Source: Malurus cyaneus samueli (lineage: Eukaryota; Chordata; Aves; Passeriformes; Maluridae). From it: a stretch of DNA of 64,000 nucleotides. A model generated the notes under the pieces. It was not told the DNA's origin, ran no database searches, and worked only from the letters and a program-made list of their open reading frames with translations. Made by a program: the position numbers and the translations under genes. The DNA lies in the NCBI GenBank assembly GCA_009741485.1, contig CM019228.1:13417046-13481045 (forward strand), written 5' to 3'. Below are positions 22,296 to 33,621 of this stretch, in pieces; the first letter of the stretch is position 1, and the number at the start of each line of letters is the position of its first letter.

Positions 22296-22516
22296 AGGAG
22301 GGAAGGGAGGGAGGGAGGGAAGGAGGGAGGGAGGGAGGAGGAGGGAGGGAGGGAGGGAGGAGGAGAGGGAGGAGGGAGGAGGGAGGGAGGAAGGAAGAAG
22401 AGGAAGAAGAAGGAAGGAAGGAAGGAGAAGGAAGGAAGAAGGAAGGAAGGAAGAGGAAGGAAGGAAAGAAGGAAGAAGGAAGAAGGAAGGAAGGAAGGAA
22501 GGAAGGAAGGAGAGGC
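22296..22516 (+). repeat. Purine tract (GGGA)n/(GGAA)n
   Basis: About 215 bases with no pyrimidine on this strand after the first few positions, grading from GGGAGGGA on the left to GGAAGGAA on the right. Such polypurine mirror tracts can form triplex DNA. Open frames of Glu/Arg/Lys repeats are a by-product. Confidence 0.95.
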
Positions 22517-22890
22517 TTGGATGATTTGCTGGCTGAGTATTTATTAAAATAGACCGGAGCAATTAAAGACAAAAGCTCCCCAAAGCTGGGATGCAAATGG
22601 AGGAGCTGGAAAACACAAAAGGAGAGGATCTGGTGGCAACTTGAATTCTGTAAAAACCCAGACTTTTCACAGAATCACAGAACTCAATTCCAAGCCGAAG
22701 CCAAACTGAAATTGTCGGAAAAGCAGGAACTCGAAGAAGAATTTCTTTTGGTTCAAGTGAAAATGAGTTTGACAAACCACAAACATTTCAATTGAAAACT
22801 GGGCCATCCTCTTCCCTCTCTCTCCTTTTTTAATTAACCTCAAACCCTCAAAAGCACAATGATGAGAACCCAAGGAACGTGACATCGCCC
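22517..22890. other. Single-copy DNA, nothing recognised
   Basis: AT-rich. There is a short AATCACAGAACTCAATTCC reminiscent of a CR1 tail near 22,672, too short to call. Confidence 0.35.
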
Positions 22891-23970
22891 AAGTGTCTCT
22901 AATAAATGCACAAGCTGCAAAACAAACACGGATTTGCAAAACATTTTGTCGTTCCCACATTTCCATTTTCCCTGACTGGAAGTATTCCTGCAGAATTCCA
23001 GCCAATTCCCTCTCTAATATTCAGCTGCCTTAATGCAATCATTTAATCCTGATTTAAAGGCTGTGAAATGAAGGATGAAGGGCTGATATTTCTCTGTAAC
23101 CTTTTGAATTTCTATATTCTGACTCCGGTCCGTTGGATCCGTAACATCCAGATTGCGGGAGCAGAAGGGATTTTTTCACATTTATTTTCATAATTTAATG
23201 TTTGTTTTAGAAAAAGGAGGGGAGGCAAAGCTGCCAGGCCTTAATCATGCAGCAATCTTGAGTCTCACCACGACTGGGGGAGGCAAAGAAGCTTTGGCAT
23301 CTTTGCTGCAGCGCTAATTTGCATGGAGGAGGATCTTTCCCCTCCGCAGCTAAAAAAGATGAAGTGCGAACTTCCAAAGTGACATTTTGGAATTTGTGTG
23401 GAGCTCCTCCCGCTGCCGGGGCTGCATCCCATGCTCTGGCTGCTGCTTTCATCCAGGCAGATTGGTCCAGAGGAACAAAGGCTCTGGGGGAAGATGGTGC
23501 TGCTGGAGGGGGTAATTTGGGAGGGGAAGGTGAACCCACAAATACATGGAGGTGCTAGGAAAAGCCAGAGTCGGGACAGGAGGAGCTGGAAGGCACTGAT
23601 CATCCAGACATGAGTTCCAGAGCAAAGGTCCCCTCTGCCCCTGGGCCAAATTCAGGAGCAAAGAGCACCAAATGTTCTGCACCTGCAGCTGAGGCTGCTC
23701 CACTGCCCGGCCCCCACTGGGAGGATTTCCCTCTGCTCTGCCCTGCCTGGGGCAATCCCAGCACAAGGGCTGGCTGAGCTGGGAATGACTGGAGAGCAGG
23801 CCTGGAAGAAGAATTTGAGTGCTGGTGGGTGAGGACTGGACCTGCCCCAGCCCTGAAAGCCCTGGGCTGTTTCCCCAGCATGGGCAGCAGGGGAGGGGGG
23901 GATTCTGTTCCTGCTCAGGTGAGACCCCACCTGCAGAGCTGTCCCAGCCCTGGGCCCAGCACAGGAGGGA
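22891..23970 (+). repeat. Recurring locus, first segment, copy A1
   Basis: From AAGTGTCTCTAATAAATGCA this segment recurs at 25,376 onward (offset 2,485 at the start) and, inverted and damaged, at 24,403-25,375. A1 is the cleanest of the three. It ends inside the 5' part of a sense CR1 (about 23,878-23,970: CAGCATGGGCAGCAGGGGAG to GGGACCTG), where the strand flips. No gene is seen in it. Confidence 0.85.
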
Positions 23971-23972
23971 CC

Positions 23973-24402
23973 TGCGTCTGGGGTGGGAGGGACTTTAAAG
24001 ATCATTTCATTCCACCCCTGCCATGGGGCAGGGACACCTTCCACTTGATCAGGTTGCTCCAAGCCTTTTCCAACCTGGTCTTGGACACCCCTACTTTCTC
24101 TGGGCACCTGTGCCAGGGCCTCCCACCCCCAGGGAACAATTCCTCCCAATATCCCATCCATCCCTGCCCTCTGGCATGGGAAGCCATTCCCTTGTCTGTC
24201 CCTCCATCCCTTGTCCCCAGTCCTCTCCAGCTCTCCTGGAACCCCTTCAGGCACTGGAAAGGGCTCTGAGCTCTCCCTGGATCCTTTTCTTGTCCAGGTG
24301 AGCACCCCAGCTCTCCCAGCCTGGCTCTGGAGCAGAAGGGCTCCAGCCCTGGAGCAGCTCCGTGGCCTCCTCTGGAGTCCTCCAGCAGCTCCAGGTCCTA
24401 GA
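23973..24402 (-). mobile_element. CR1 at the hinge of fold-back 1
   Basis: Reversed CR1: GGGTGGGAGGGACTTTAAAG, CCTGCCATGGGGCAGGGACA, AATTCCTCCCAATATCCC and CCAGCAGCTCCAGGTCC. In the second forward copy (26,322-26,825) what appears to be the same element is in the opposite orientation. It sits exactly between the clean forward arm and the damaged inverted arm, so it forms the loop of a palindrome. Confidence 0.85.
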
Positions 24403-25375
24403 AGACCATAGTCTGGGCCCAGGCGGAAACAAGCGCGACAGGTGGTCTCACCTCGACAGCGAACAAAAAAAAAACAGAAATCCAAGGAGCTGGCTGCATC
24501 CCTCTGTCCCTGCTCCGCAGTACCTTGCTTTATTTTCTGAACCAATACAATCTCGGGCCTAAGGGGAGTATAAAAACAAAAACAGCAGTCCCACCAAGGA
24601 TTGTCTGCGAGAAGTGGCTGGGCAAAAAGAGGGACCTAGGGGAAAAATCACCACAGCTCAACAGCCACCATGCATCAATTCTTCTTGCCAGGCGCTGACT
24701 CCCAAGTCAATCCCAGACACAGCCACAGCCCTGTGCTGGGATTGCCCCAGGCAGGGCAGAGCAGAGGGAAATCCTCCCAGTGGGGGGGCCAGGGCAGAAA
24801 GGAAGCAAGAAAGCTCAGAACTGCAGGGTTGCCAGAACATAATCTGTACTCACTTTGCTCTCTGAATGTTAAATGTCCCCTGCGAGGGCAGATGAAGGGC
24901 CACTTGCCATGCGGACATTACTCACCGAAACTCATCGTTCTAGGGAGAATGATCAATGCTCCCTCGCAAAGCTCAGCTCCCCTGGTAAAGCCCAGAAAAC
25001 TGGAAATCTTGGCGTTTTCGCCTAGGCGACCACAAAAAAGCCAATCGATCTGTATGAAGTAAGAAATTGTGGTCTTATCTGCGTCTACCCTAAACTGCAG
25101 TTCCAATACCTTGAACCAAAACCCCAAACCATCAATGAAACTTAGCCCGGTCCCATCCCCTTAGCAGCACCTCATCGCCACAACACATATTCCCCATTGA
25201 AGTCCTTTGTTATCCTATCACATAGGACCCAATCAAATAACCCCCTTCCCGGATGAAACGCAGTGCTCAAGAAAACACATGATAGAACCAGCCAACATCT
25301 GATGGAAGCCCGCGTCCACCCAGGACAAAGCCGGGACACAGGAGGAGCCCACAACAAAGTGAACGAGAAGCCACG
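24403..25375 (-). repeat. Degraded inverted arm of the 22.9-24.0 kb segment
   Basis: Noisy reverse complement of about 23,970 back to roughly 23,390. TGGGCCCAGG...CAGGTGGTCTCACCT mirrors AGGTGAGACCCCACCTG, a clean patch at about 24,722-24,795 mirrors 23,700-23,770, and further on GAACATAATCTGTACTCACT and TTTGCTCTCTGAAT mirror the reverse complement of ATTCAGGAGCAAAGAGCACC. Extra bases are scattered throughout, so it is longer than its template. More like bad consensus than evolutionary divergence. Confidence 0.75.
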
Positions 25376-26321
25376 AAGTGTCTCTAATAAATGCACAAGC
25401 TGCAAAAAACAAACACGGATTTGCAAAACATTTTGTCGTTCCCACATTTCCATTTTCCCTGACTGGAAGTATTCCTGCAGAATTCCAGCCAATTCCCTCT
25501 CTAAATCAGCTGCCTTAATGCAATCATTTAATCCTGATTTAAAGGCTGTGAAATGAAGGATGAAGGGCTGATATTTCTCTGTAACCTTTTGAATTTCTAT
25601 ATTCTGACTCCGGTCCGTTGGATCCGTAACATCAGATGTCGGGAGCAAGGGATTTTTTCACATTTATTTTCATAATTTAATGTTTGTTTTAGAAAAGGAG
25701 GGGAGGCAAAGCTGCCAGGCCTTAATCATGCAGCAATCTGAGTCTCACCACGACTGGGGAGGCAAAGAAGCTTTGGCATCTTGCTGCAGGCGTAATTGCA
25801 TGGAGGAGGACTTTCCTCCGCAGCTAAAAAAGATAAAGTGCGAACTTCCAAAGTGACATTTTGGAATTTGTGTGGCTCCTCCGTCTGCGGGGCTGCATCC
25901 CATGCTCTGGCTGCTGCTTTCATCCAGGCAGATTGTGCCAGAGGAACAAGGCTCTGGGGGAAGATGGTGCTGCTGGAGGGGTAATTTGGGAGGGGAAGGT
26001 GAACCCACAAATACGGAGGTGCTAGGAAAAGCGAGTCGGGACAGGAGAGCTGGAAGGCACTGATCACCAGCATGAGTTCCAGAGCAAAGGTCCCCTCTGC
26101 CCTGGGCCAAATTCAGGAGCAAAGAGCACCAATGTTCTGCACCTGCAGCTGAGGCTGCTCCACTGCCCGGCCCACTGGGAGGATTTCCCTCTGCTCTGCT
26201 GCGGGCAATCCCAGCACAAGGGCTGGCTGAGCTGGAAGGAGAGCAGCCTGGAAGAAGAATTTGAGTGCTGGGTGAGGACTGGACCTGCCCAGCCCTGAAA
26301 GCCCTGGGCTGTTTCCCCACA
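25376..26321 (+). repeat. Recurring locus, first segment, copy A2
   Basis: A second forward copy of 22,891-23,877, with many single-base losses relative to A1 (for example GCAGGCGTAATTGCATGG against GCAGCGCTAATTTGCATGG). It continues directly into the sense CR1 and the rest of the locus. Confidence 0.85.
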
Positions 26322-26825
26322 GGGCAGCAGGGGAGGGGGATTCTGTTCCTGCTCAGGTGAGACCCACCTGCAGAGCTGTCCCAGCCCTGGGCCAGCACAG
26401 AGAGCTGGAGCTGCTGGAGAGCCCAGAGGAGCCACGGAGCTGCTCAGAGGGCTGGAGCCCCTCTGCTGGCCAGCGGGAGAGCTGGGGCTCACCTGGACAG
26501 GAGAGAGATCAGAAGAGCTCAGAGCCCCTTTGGGGCCTAAAGGGCTCAGGAGAGCTGGAGAGGGACTGGGACAAGGGATGGAGGACGACAAAGGGGAATG
26601 GCTTCCCAGGCCAGAGGCAGGGATGGATGATATTGGGAAGGAATGTTCCCTGGGAGGGTGGCAGGCCCTGGCACAGGGTGCCCAAAGAGCTGTGCTGCCC
26701 CTGGATCCTGGCAGTGCCCAAGCCAGGCTGGACATGGGGCTGGGACAGCCTGGACAGTGGAAGGTGTCCCTGCCCATGGCAGGGGTGGTACTGGATGGAT
26801 TTAAGGTCCCTTCCCACCCAAGACA
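26322..26825 (+). mobile_element. CR1 retrotransposon, 3' part, in locus copy A
   Basis: Sense orientation: GGGCAGCAGGGGAGGGGG, CAGGTGAGACCCACCTGCAG, GAGCTGCTGGAGAGCCCAGA, TGATATTGGGAAGGAATG, ATGGCAGGGGTGGTACTGG, ending before CATCCAGGATCC. The 5' part includes the distal ORF2 region; no intact frame remains. This is the forward reference for the two inverted CR1 hinges at 23.97-24.40 and 45.94-46.75 kb. Confidence 0.85.
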
Positions 26826-29044
26826 TCCAGGATCCAAAATGCCCCTGAGCACCCCGGCCTTGTTCCCTCAGGAGCACTGTTGTGCCACCACCACTGCCAC
26901 AGGCTCCTGGATTTCCTGGGAAGTGCATCCCTGAGGGATTGTGCAAATGGCTGTGAGTGTGGGGGTGAGGAGATCCTGCCCTCATCCTCCTCTGCTGCCC
27001 ATCCCCTCAGCCCAGCAGCTCGTCAGCAGTGCAGCCCTGACTGCCCAGGGTGGTCTCTGCTAATTTAGATGATTTCCCTCCAACCCCAGCTCCTGAAACT
27101 TCATTAGAACTTCTCATTAGGCATTGATGAGCAGCCTGGGGAGTGTCTGCCATGGGGTACCAGTGTGGGGCAGCCCTGGCAGCTCCCTGCTCATGCCAGA
27201 CAAACCTTTATCCTGGGAATGTGTGGGGTGGGCAGCGGGGCAGCACGACTGTGTGGGGCAGAGTGGGAAATCCCAGCCCTGGCCATGAGTCCCCAGTTCC
27301 TCCTCCAAGCAGGCCGGATGAGCCCTGGATTCCCTGGAGGCTGGAGGACCCTTTCTCCTGTGTGGATGTGGCTGTGCGTTTTCCCTGATCCTGCAGGTGA
27401 TGATCCCCCCCAGGTGATTTCCCAGCATGTCCAGGTGATGGATGGAGCTGCCCTCAGCAGAATCCACACAGATTCTCCATGTGCAGCATTCCAGCTTTCC
27501 TTAGTATCAAAGGGCCTCTCTTGCTTCTGGTTTAATTTGGCTTTTTCCAGGAGCCTCCCCAGTTTGAGAGAAAGGCAGACAGGTGCAGCCAAGAAATGCT
27601 GATGCTCCCTGAAGTGGAAGGTTTTCCATGGAAGCTGTGCCAAAGCAAGGATTGCCAGCTGGAGCCCTCCACCCGCACAGCCTGGTCCAGCCTCAGGCTC
27701 TGCATGCAGGGGGCTCCCAAAAATTCCTGACTGGAGAATTTACTGCTGCCTGAGTGAAAAGCAAACAGCAGCTGCCAATTTCTCCAGCTCTTAAAAGCAC
27801 TGGAGAGAGAGATTCCTTTCCAGGATAACGAGCCGTGGAATATTTGTCAGGAGCTGAGCAGATGTGACACCACTGGCGCTCAAGGCTGCTCTGGGGCTGG
27901 GCAGCGTGCCCTGCTTGTCCATGGGATCCTGCAGTCAGGACTTCCCAGGAATTCTCTCACCTCAGGAGCTCCTGCCAGAGCCTGGCTGCTCCCAGAGAGT
28001 GGCACTAGGGTAGTAGTGCGTGTAGTGCTGCCATGGATGCGGACAGGCAATGGGATGTCACAGCTACGCTCACCTCTGTGTGGGCACTCCCACCTCAGCC
28101 TCGATGTTGGGCTCCCAAGCTGCGGGCTCGGCTTCCAACTTGTTTGGAAAGTTCGTCCTCTGATCTGAGGGGGTGGCCATGGCTTTTGGGAAGCTGCCTT
28201 TGGAAAATGGCCACTTCCAGGTGAGGCACCGGGGCCAGAGGGTGGAGAGACCTGGAACAGCTGCTGGGCATGGAGCCAAGGAGAGACCATGGCCAAAAAT
28301 ATTCCAAAAAAAATGGAACTGGCCTGCTTTGCCTCCAAGCAGCACAGCCATATCCACACAGGAGAAAGGGCCAGGAAGGGTCCTCCAGCCTCCAGGGAAT
28401 CCAGGGCTGCATCCTGGACCTGCTTGGAGGAGGAACTGGGGACTCATGGCCAGGCCCAAGGGTTTCCTTGGCTATGAAGGGCAGTCCTGGCTGATCCAAA
28501 GCCAGGTGTCTGTACTGGAGCCATCTCCAGCAGGGAACTGGTGCTCAGCCCTGTACTCAGGTGGGAAGGATTGGTAATTATTTCCCCATCTACTTTCCTT
28601 TGCCTTATCAGCCTTTATCCCATGCAATAAATCCCCAGCCCATGGATGTTGTTGATTCCTGCTCCCTTTCCTCCCAGCAGCCTCGGATTTGCCTGCTCAC
28701 TGCCATGCAGATGCTGCATCCTGTCAGTTTGTTCCTTTTCAGGCAGTTTGGGAACGTTACACATCCCAAATCCCAGCACAGGCCTTTGGGAGTGCTCCAG
28801 CAGCTGGTTTCATTTATTGCTGCTCTTATTCCTCTTCCCTCACCTGTGGTGTGCTCCCACCAAAGCCAAGGCTTCCAAGGAGCTCTAGTGAGGGAACACG
28901 TGGGATTTGGGAACTCCAGGATCACCCTTCTCTGTGTTGCACGGAGGGCTCAATGTCCGGTTGTTGGTTGAGATAACTTGTGGTGGCAAACATTCCACAT
29001 TCCAAGCCCCCATTCCCACTCAGGTCCTGGAAACAAATTCCAAC

Positions 29045-29190
29045 AGAGGGGAAAGAGAAAAGGAAAGAAAGGGAAAGAAAGAAAGGAAAGGAAGAAGGAG
29101 GAAAGGGAAAGAAAGGAAAGGAGGAAGGAAAGAAGGAAAGAAAGGAAGAAGAAAGAAGAAGGAAGGAAAGGAAGAAGAGAAAAGAGAAAA
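29045..29190 (+). repeat. Purine tract (GAAA/GGAAA)n in copy A
   Basis: A/G-only stretch of GGGAAAGAAAGGAAAGG type. It corresponds to 49,060-49,225 in copy B and 59,395-59,505 in copy C, with different lengths in each. Confidence 0.9.
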
Positions 29191-29574
29191 TAACTGTTCT
29201 TAACAAACAGAAAATACGTCCACAAGCAAGAATAGAGAAAAATATGATTAAAAAAACCCTTTGGAAACAGCTGTTGCATTTAAAGTCTTTTTTCTCTTGG
29301 TGTGGCCGCCCCTTCCGGGGCTCCCAGAGGGCTGGACAGAGTGGTTCTGGTGGTTCACCAGAGGATTTTCTCACCTAAAGCCTCACAGGAATCTTCTGAT
29401 TCTCTGTCTCAGGTTCCATGGAAGGTGTAACCAAAGTCTGTTTTCTATTCACCATCTCCATGAGCTGTTAAACCAGGTGGAGAGCTCTTTACCTCAACAT
29501 GACCCAGCCCTGATAACACCCGGGGGGGGCATCCTGCTCATGGACCTCCAGGGCTGGATCCTGTAATTCCATCA

Positions 29575-30025
29575 TCCAGGAATGAGCCGCCAAGAGGAGG
29601 AACTGGACAGGAATGACCCATGAATTCCATCATCCATTGGGAGATGCCCCGGCCCAAGAGAGGAACTGGACACTGGGAATGACCCAGGAATTCCATCATC
29701 CATTGGGAGATGCCCCTGCCCAGAGAGGAGAACTGGACACTGGAAGACCCATGGAATCCATCACCCTTGGGAGATCCCTGCAGAGAGAACTGGAATGATA
29801 CCCATGGATTCCATATCCCAGAGCCCGCCAGAGGAGACTGGACACTGGGAATGACCCATGGATCCATCCCCATTGGAGATGCCCATCCAGAGAGGAGACT
29901 GGACACTGGGAATACCATTGGAACTCATCCTGGAGATGTCCCCCATCCGAGAGAGGAGAATGGACATGGGAATGACCCTGGAATTCCAGTCATCCCATTG
30001 GGAGATGCCTCCCCAGAGAGAGGAA
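29575..30025 (+). repeat. Minisatellite of 55-67 bp units, copy A
   Basis: About eight units containing GGAACTGGACACTGGGAATG, GACCCATGGAATTCCATCAT and CCATTGGGAGATGCC. Unit lengths vary because of internal losses. The same array occurs at 49,600-49,960 and 59,830-60,350. Confidence 0.9.
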
Positions 30026-31524
30026 CTGAATCCCTACTGCAAAAATGAGGCTCTGGACACTATGAACTTCTCCACTGATTCCAGAGGAGAGGAGCTCAGA
30101 ACACCCTGGACCCAGAGATGGACTGACCTGTCAGGATCAGCGCTTGGACGAGAGCACATCCATCACTGCAACGGGCTGCAGCCACCACCCTGCCCACAGG
30201 CTGTCAGGGTGGATTCTGACTTTGTCAGTTTGAGCTGTTGTTTCTGTATTGTTGTCTTTTGATTTTTTCGTTCATGTAGTACTAGAAATCTCTCACGATG
30301 TATTTGTTGAGGGGATTCCCCGGGTTTCTTCACCTAGCACAAATCCCAGCTCAGCTCACACTGCACCCCAGTGTGTCCAAGGCGTTATTCCCAGGAATTT
30401 CCCTGGGAACACCAGCACAGCTCCCCTGTCCCAATTGCCATCCCAAAACCATGCCAGTCCAGCGCTGACAAGGTCCAGCGATTATTTCATGCACAGCACA
30501 CAGGGATTCATGGCAAAAACGGCTCCTTCAGGCCTCTCCCATGAATATTCAGCTCATTAGAAGGATCAATATTTGAGAGAGACTGCACTCATTATACCAA
30601 ATCCCAATAAATATGGGAAGTCCAGGGCCAGGCGAGACTTTGATCGGCTCAGAAGAGAAAAAAATCAGGAAAAAAAACCAAAAACCAGCAAGAGGGAATA
30701 AAACTCAAGAATTACTTAATGACCTCTTCAGGGACTGCAAATATTTCCAAACAAATTCACCAGAATCCTGGATGTGCAGAGAGGGATCTGGGGATGGGAA
30801 CAGGGTGTCATTGCAATGTGGAGAGACAGAGAGGATTTCCTGCCCAAACTCTTGCTGGATGGAAAGTTGGATTCTCACAACAAATTGATTTCAGAAAGTC
30901 CCTGATTCCTGTAGGGATACGAAAACAATATTTTCAAGTGAAATTTTGAGGCATAAAAAAAGGGAGAGTTCTGATGAAAAGTCAGCTCCGAGAAATGAGC
31001 TCCTGTCTGCAGCAATTTCCCTCCTGATCCAATATTGTTACTGCTGCTTAATATTTCCCCAGTTAAGCCCTATTTTGATGGAGAATTGAAAAATATCTTT
31101 CTAATACATCCTTTTTTTTTTTTTCCCCATTATTTCTGGCAGGCTAGTATGAACTCTCACTAAACCACTCCAGATAAACCCCCAGCTTAATTTAATGAAT
31201 AATAGAAAATGCTCAGGGAAATATTAAAATCACTTTCTACAGACATTGTCATTCCAACAAAGCCCAGCCCGGGAAGCAAAATTTCCCTTCATGCCAATGC
31301 CTCTTCAGGCTCTGGTTTTTTTTTGAATCATCTATCTCCCCAAAACTCCCCAAAATCCTGGGATTCAGGCAATTCCTGTATGGACACACATGACACAGTC
31401 GTTGTGGTGTCCCAGGGTCTTTTCCTTGGGAATGTGGAAGGAAAGATGGTGCAGGGAAGATGGAGCCACATGACAGTGCCTGGAAAGTGGATGTGAGAGT
31501 CTAACTGTGGGTTTGGAGATGCTC

Positions 31525-31635
31525 ACTTGGACTCTCTCCCAGGTAAAGGTGCGGATGAGGCCCTGGATAACCCGGGCCGTGCAGAGGTGATTGTTCCAGA
31601 ACCCTTCCAACCTCAGACCATCCCAGGATCTGGGA
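31525..31635 (+). mobile_element. CR1 3' tail fragment, copy A
   Basis: GGTGATTGTTCCAGAACCC, TTCCAACCTCAGACCATCCC and AGGATCTGGGATCC resemble the very end of a sense CR1. Its equivalents are 51,495-51,605 and 61,748-61,840. Confidence 0.6.
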
Positions 31636-32459
31636 TCCAGCATCACCCCAGAGCCACAGAGCTCCATCCCTGGGAAGCAGTTATGACAAGCAGAGCAAAG
31701 GAGGGAGAAAGCAGCATTTCAGGGCAGTTGAACTCAAAATAAACTGGGTTTAGGAGATACCAGACAATGATTTGGGTTATTGCCTCTCCTGTCCTGCCTG
31801 CTCTTTGACCTGGCCATGTGTGTTAAAAAAAAACACTCAGTGTCAGGGCACCAAGAGGGTTTGAAATTTATTGGATGTGCTTTTTCAATTTATGGGAAAA
31901 GGTGGAATCACCAGGAGGGGACTCAATGAAGAAAAACTCATGGAAGAAAAGCGGAGACTGCAGTGAAACAGAGAGCATCAGGGCAAGAGGTGCGCATCCT
32001 CAGAGGGCAACAGGAGGAGACAATGAAAGACAGGAAGGAAGAAGGGAGGAGAGAAGGCAGTTGTAGGCAGGAGCAGGGAGAAGAGAGCAGGGGACGCTCC
32101 AGGGTCCTAGGACTGAGCTTTTCTGTGCAGAAATGATGGCAAAATCCAGCAGGGACACATCCTGCAAAGGCAGGGAAAGGCAGGAGGGATAACGAGGGAG
32201 CCTGAGCAGCAAATCGGTTAATGAGCCGTCAGCTGCTGCTTGAATAGAGATTGAATTTCACCACCAGGCTGGAAACCCCAAAATAACCTTATTCCCCTCC
32301 CAGCACGTCAGAAATTCTGCCTTTAAGCAGCATTGCTGTCTGGTAGTTGGAGGGGAGACAGGGGACAGAAAATAAACCAGAGCCCCTCCTCTGGTTCTCT
32401 GCAGCCCTTTATCCTGCTCTTAAATACCTCGGATCCTGGAGCAAGTTGAGGAAGGGCTG

Positions 32460-32489
32460 TTTTTTTTATTTTTTTTTTTTTTTTTTTTT
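32460..32489 (+). repeat. T-run present only in copy A
   Basis: Thirty bases, all T except one A. Copies B (52,441) and C (62,642) have only TTTTTA at the same place. Confidence 0.9.
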
Positions 32490-33027
32490 CCCAGAAGGAG
32501 GGGAATTCCCCGTGGGATGGAGCAAAGCAATTCTGATTTCTGATTCAGGTGCCTGCAGCTTGAATTAACATGGGAGAAAAAGGAACCTGGCAAGGTGTGC
32601 CCTCCTGGGAATGGTCCTAGAAAATAGAGCTGGGGGGGCAGGGCAGGCTGGGGATCGTATTTGCTATCTACGTTAAGTAAGATTATTTGGTGGTGACTCT
32701 GATTCCATGGATAGGTTTGGGAGGCTGCGATTTCAGTGGAAGGCAGCTCCAGGCAGGGCAGAGGGAGTTTGTGCGGGATTTAATGCAGCAGAAGAATCTG
32801 TGTTGTTCTCAGCATCAAAGGGCTGTCCATGTCCAGGGGACTCGCAAGATTTCATTCGCAACACGAGCATCGGAGGGACTGAAAATCCTCAGCCTTCCTA
32901 ACTCCAAGGAAGCAGCTCTGCCAGCTCTCAGGAAAAGCCTGCCCAGAGCCCAAGCACCTGACATGGCACTGGTACCTCAGTGACATCAGAGGCCAGGGCT
33001 TGTGCTCTGGATCTCCTACTGATGCCA

Positions 33028-33240
33028 GTCATGGAATCATGGAATGGTTTGGGTGGAAAGAGGACCTAAAAATCACCCAATGCCACCTCCAGCCTATGGC
33101 AGGGATACCTTCCACTATCCCAGCTCTCCCAGCCCCAATGCCAAGCCTGGCCTTGGACATTCAGGGATCACAGGGGCAGCTCACAGCTTTCTTGGCACCC
33201 TTGGTGCCAGGGCCTCCCCACCCTCCCGGGGGGAATCTTT
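33028..33240 (-). mobile_element. CR1 retrotransposon 3' end, copy A
   Basis: Reversed CR1 terminus: AATCATGGAATGGTTTGGGT, GGCAGGGATACCTTCCACTA, CCAGGGCCTCCCCACCCTC. Same insertion as 52,945-53,150 and 63,143-63,345, so it predates the duplication or represents the same locus. Confidence 0.85.
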
Positions 33241-33596
33241 TGAGACCTTCTCTCTCTTAGAAATTCTTCCCAGGCACTGGGTCCCCCTGAAGAGTGCTCT
33301 CCACTCAAGCTCTTTCCTTCAGAAGAAGCATCAGCTCCAATCTCCTCCCTCTCACCTGGACTTAGTCTACTTGCCACAGCAAATTTGGGAAAATCCCTGT
33401 GGACAAATTTTCCGAAGCTTCTGATTGCCAAAGTTCCTTGACTGCTCATCCATTTCTGTTGGATACAGAGCCAAGACCTTCCCTCACATGGAACTCCTCG
33501 TAGCTCTGAGGCAGCTGCCACACAGCTCCGAGCCACCCCCTGGTGCCTGTCCCCAGCCTTCGTCCGTACTTAACCAGTCCCTTGCTTCCCCAGAGC

Positions 33597-33621
33597 NNNN
33601 NNNNNNNNNNNNNNNNNNNNN
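33597..33621. other. Assembly gap, 25 N
   Basis: Exactly 25 N bases. Left of it copy A stops in CCCCAGAGC. Right of it the sequence does not match what follows the same point in copy B (CATTTCCCCACAACCAAC), so the two sides are not colinear in the other copies. Confidence 1.

Larger units (their letters stand above)
26826..33596 (+). repeat. Recurring locus, main body, copy A (to the gap)
   Basis: Colinear with 46,757-53,508 (copy B) and, in its second half, with 59,395-63,704 (copy C). It contains a purine tract, a 55-67 bp minisatellite, two CR1 3' ends and otherwise single-copy-like DNA. Relative to copy B it has many small deletions plus two private insertions (T-run at 32,460; 32,656-32,695). 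No protein gene recognised; mirrored frames in A and B are not independent evidence. It is cut off by the N gap. Confidence 0.9.
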
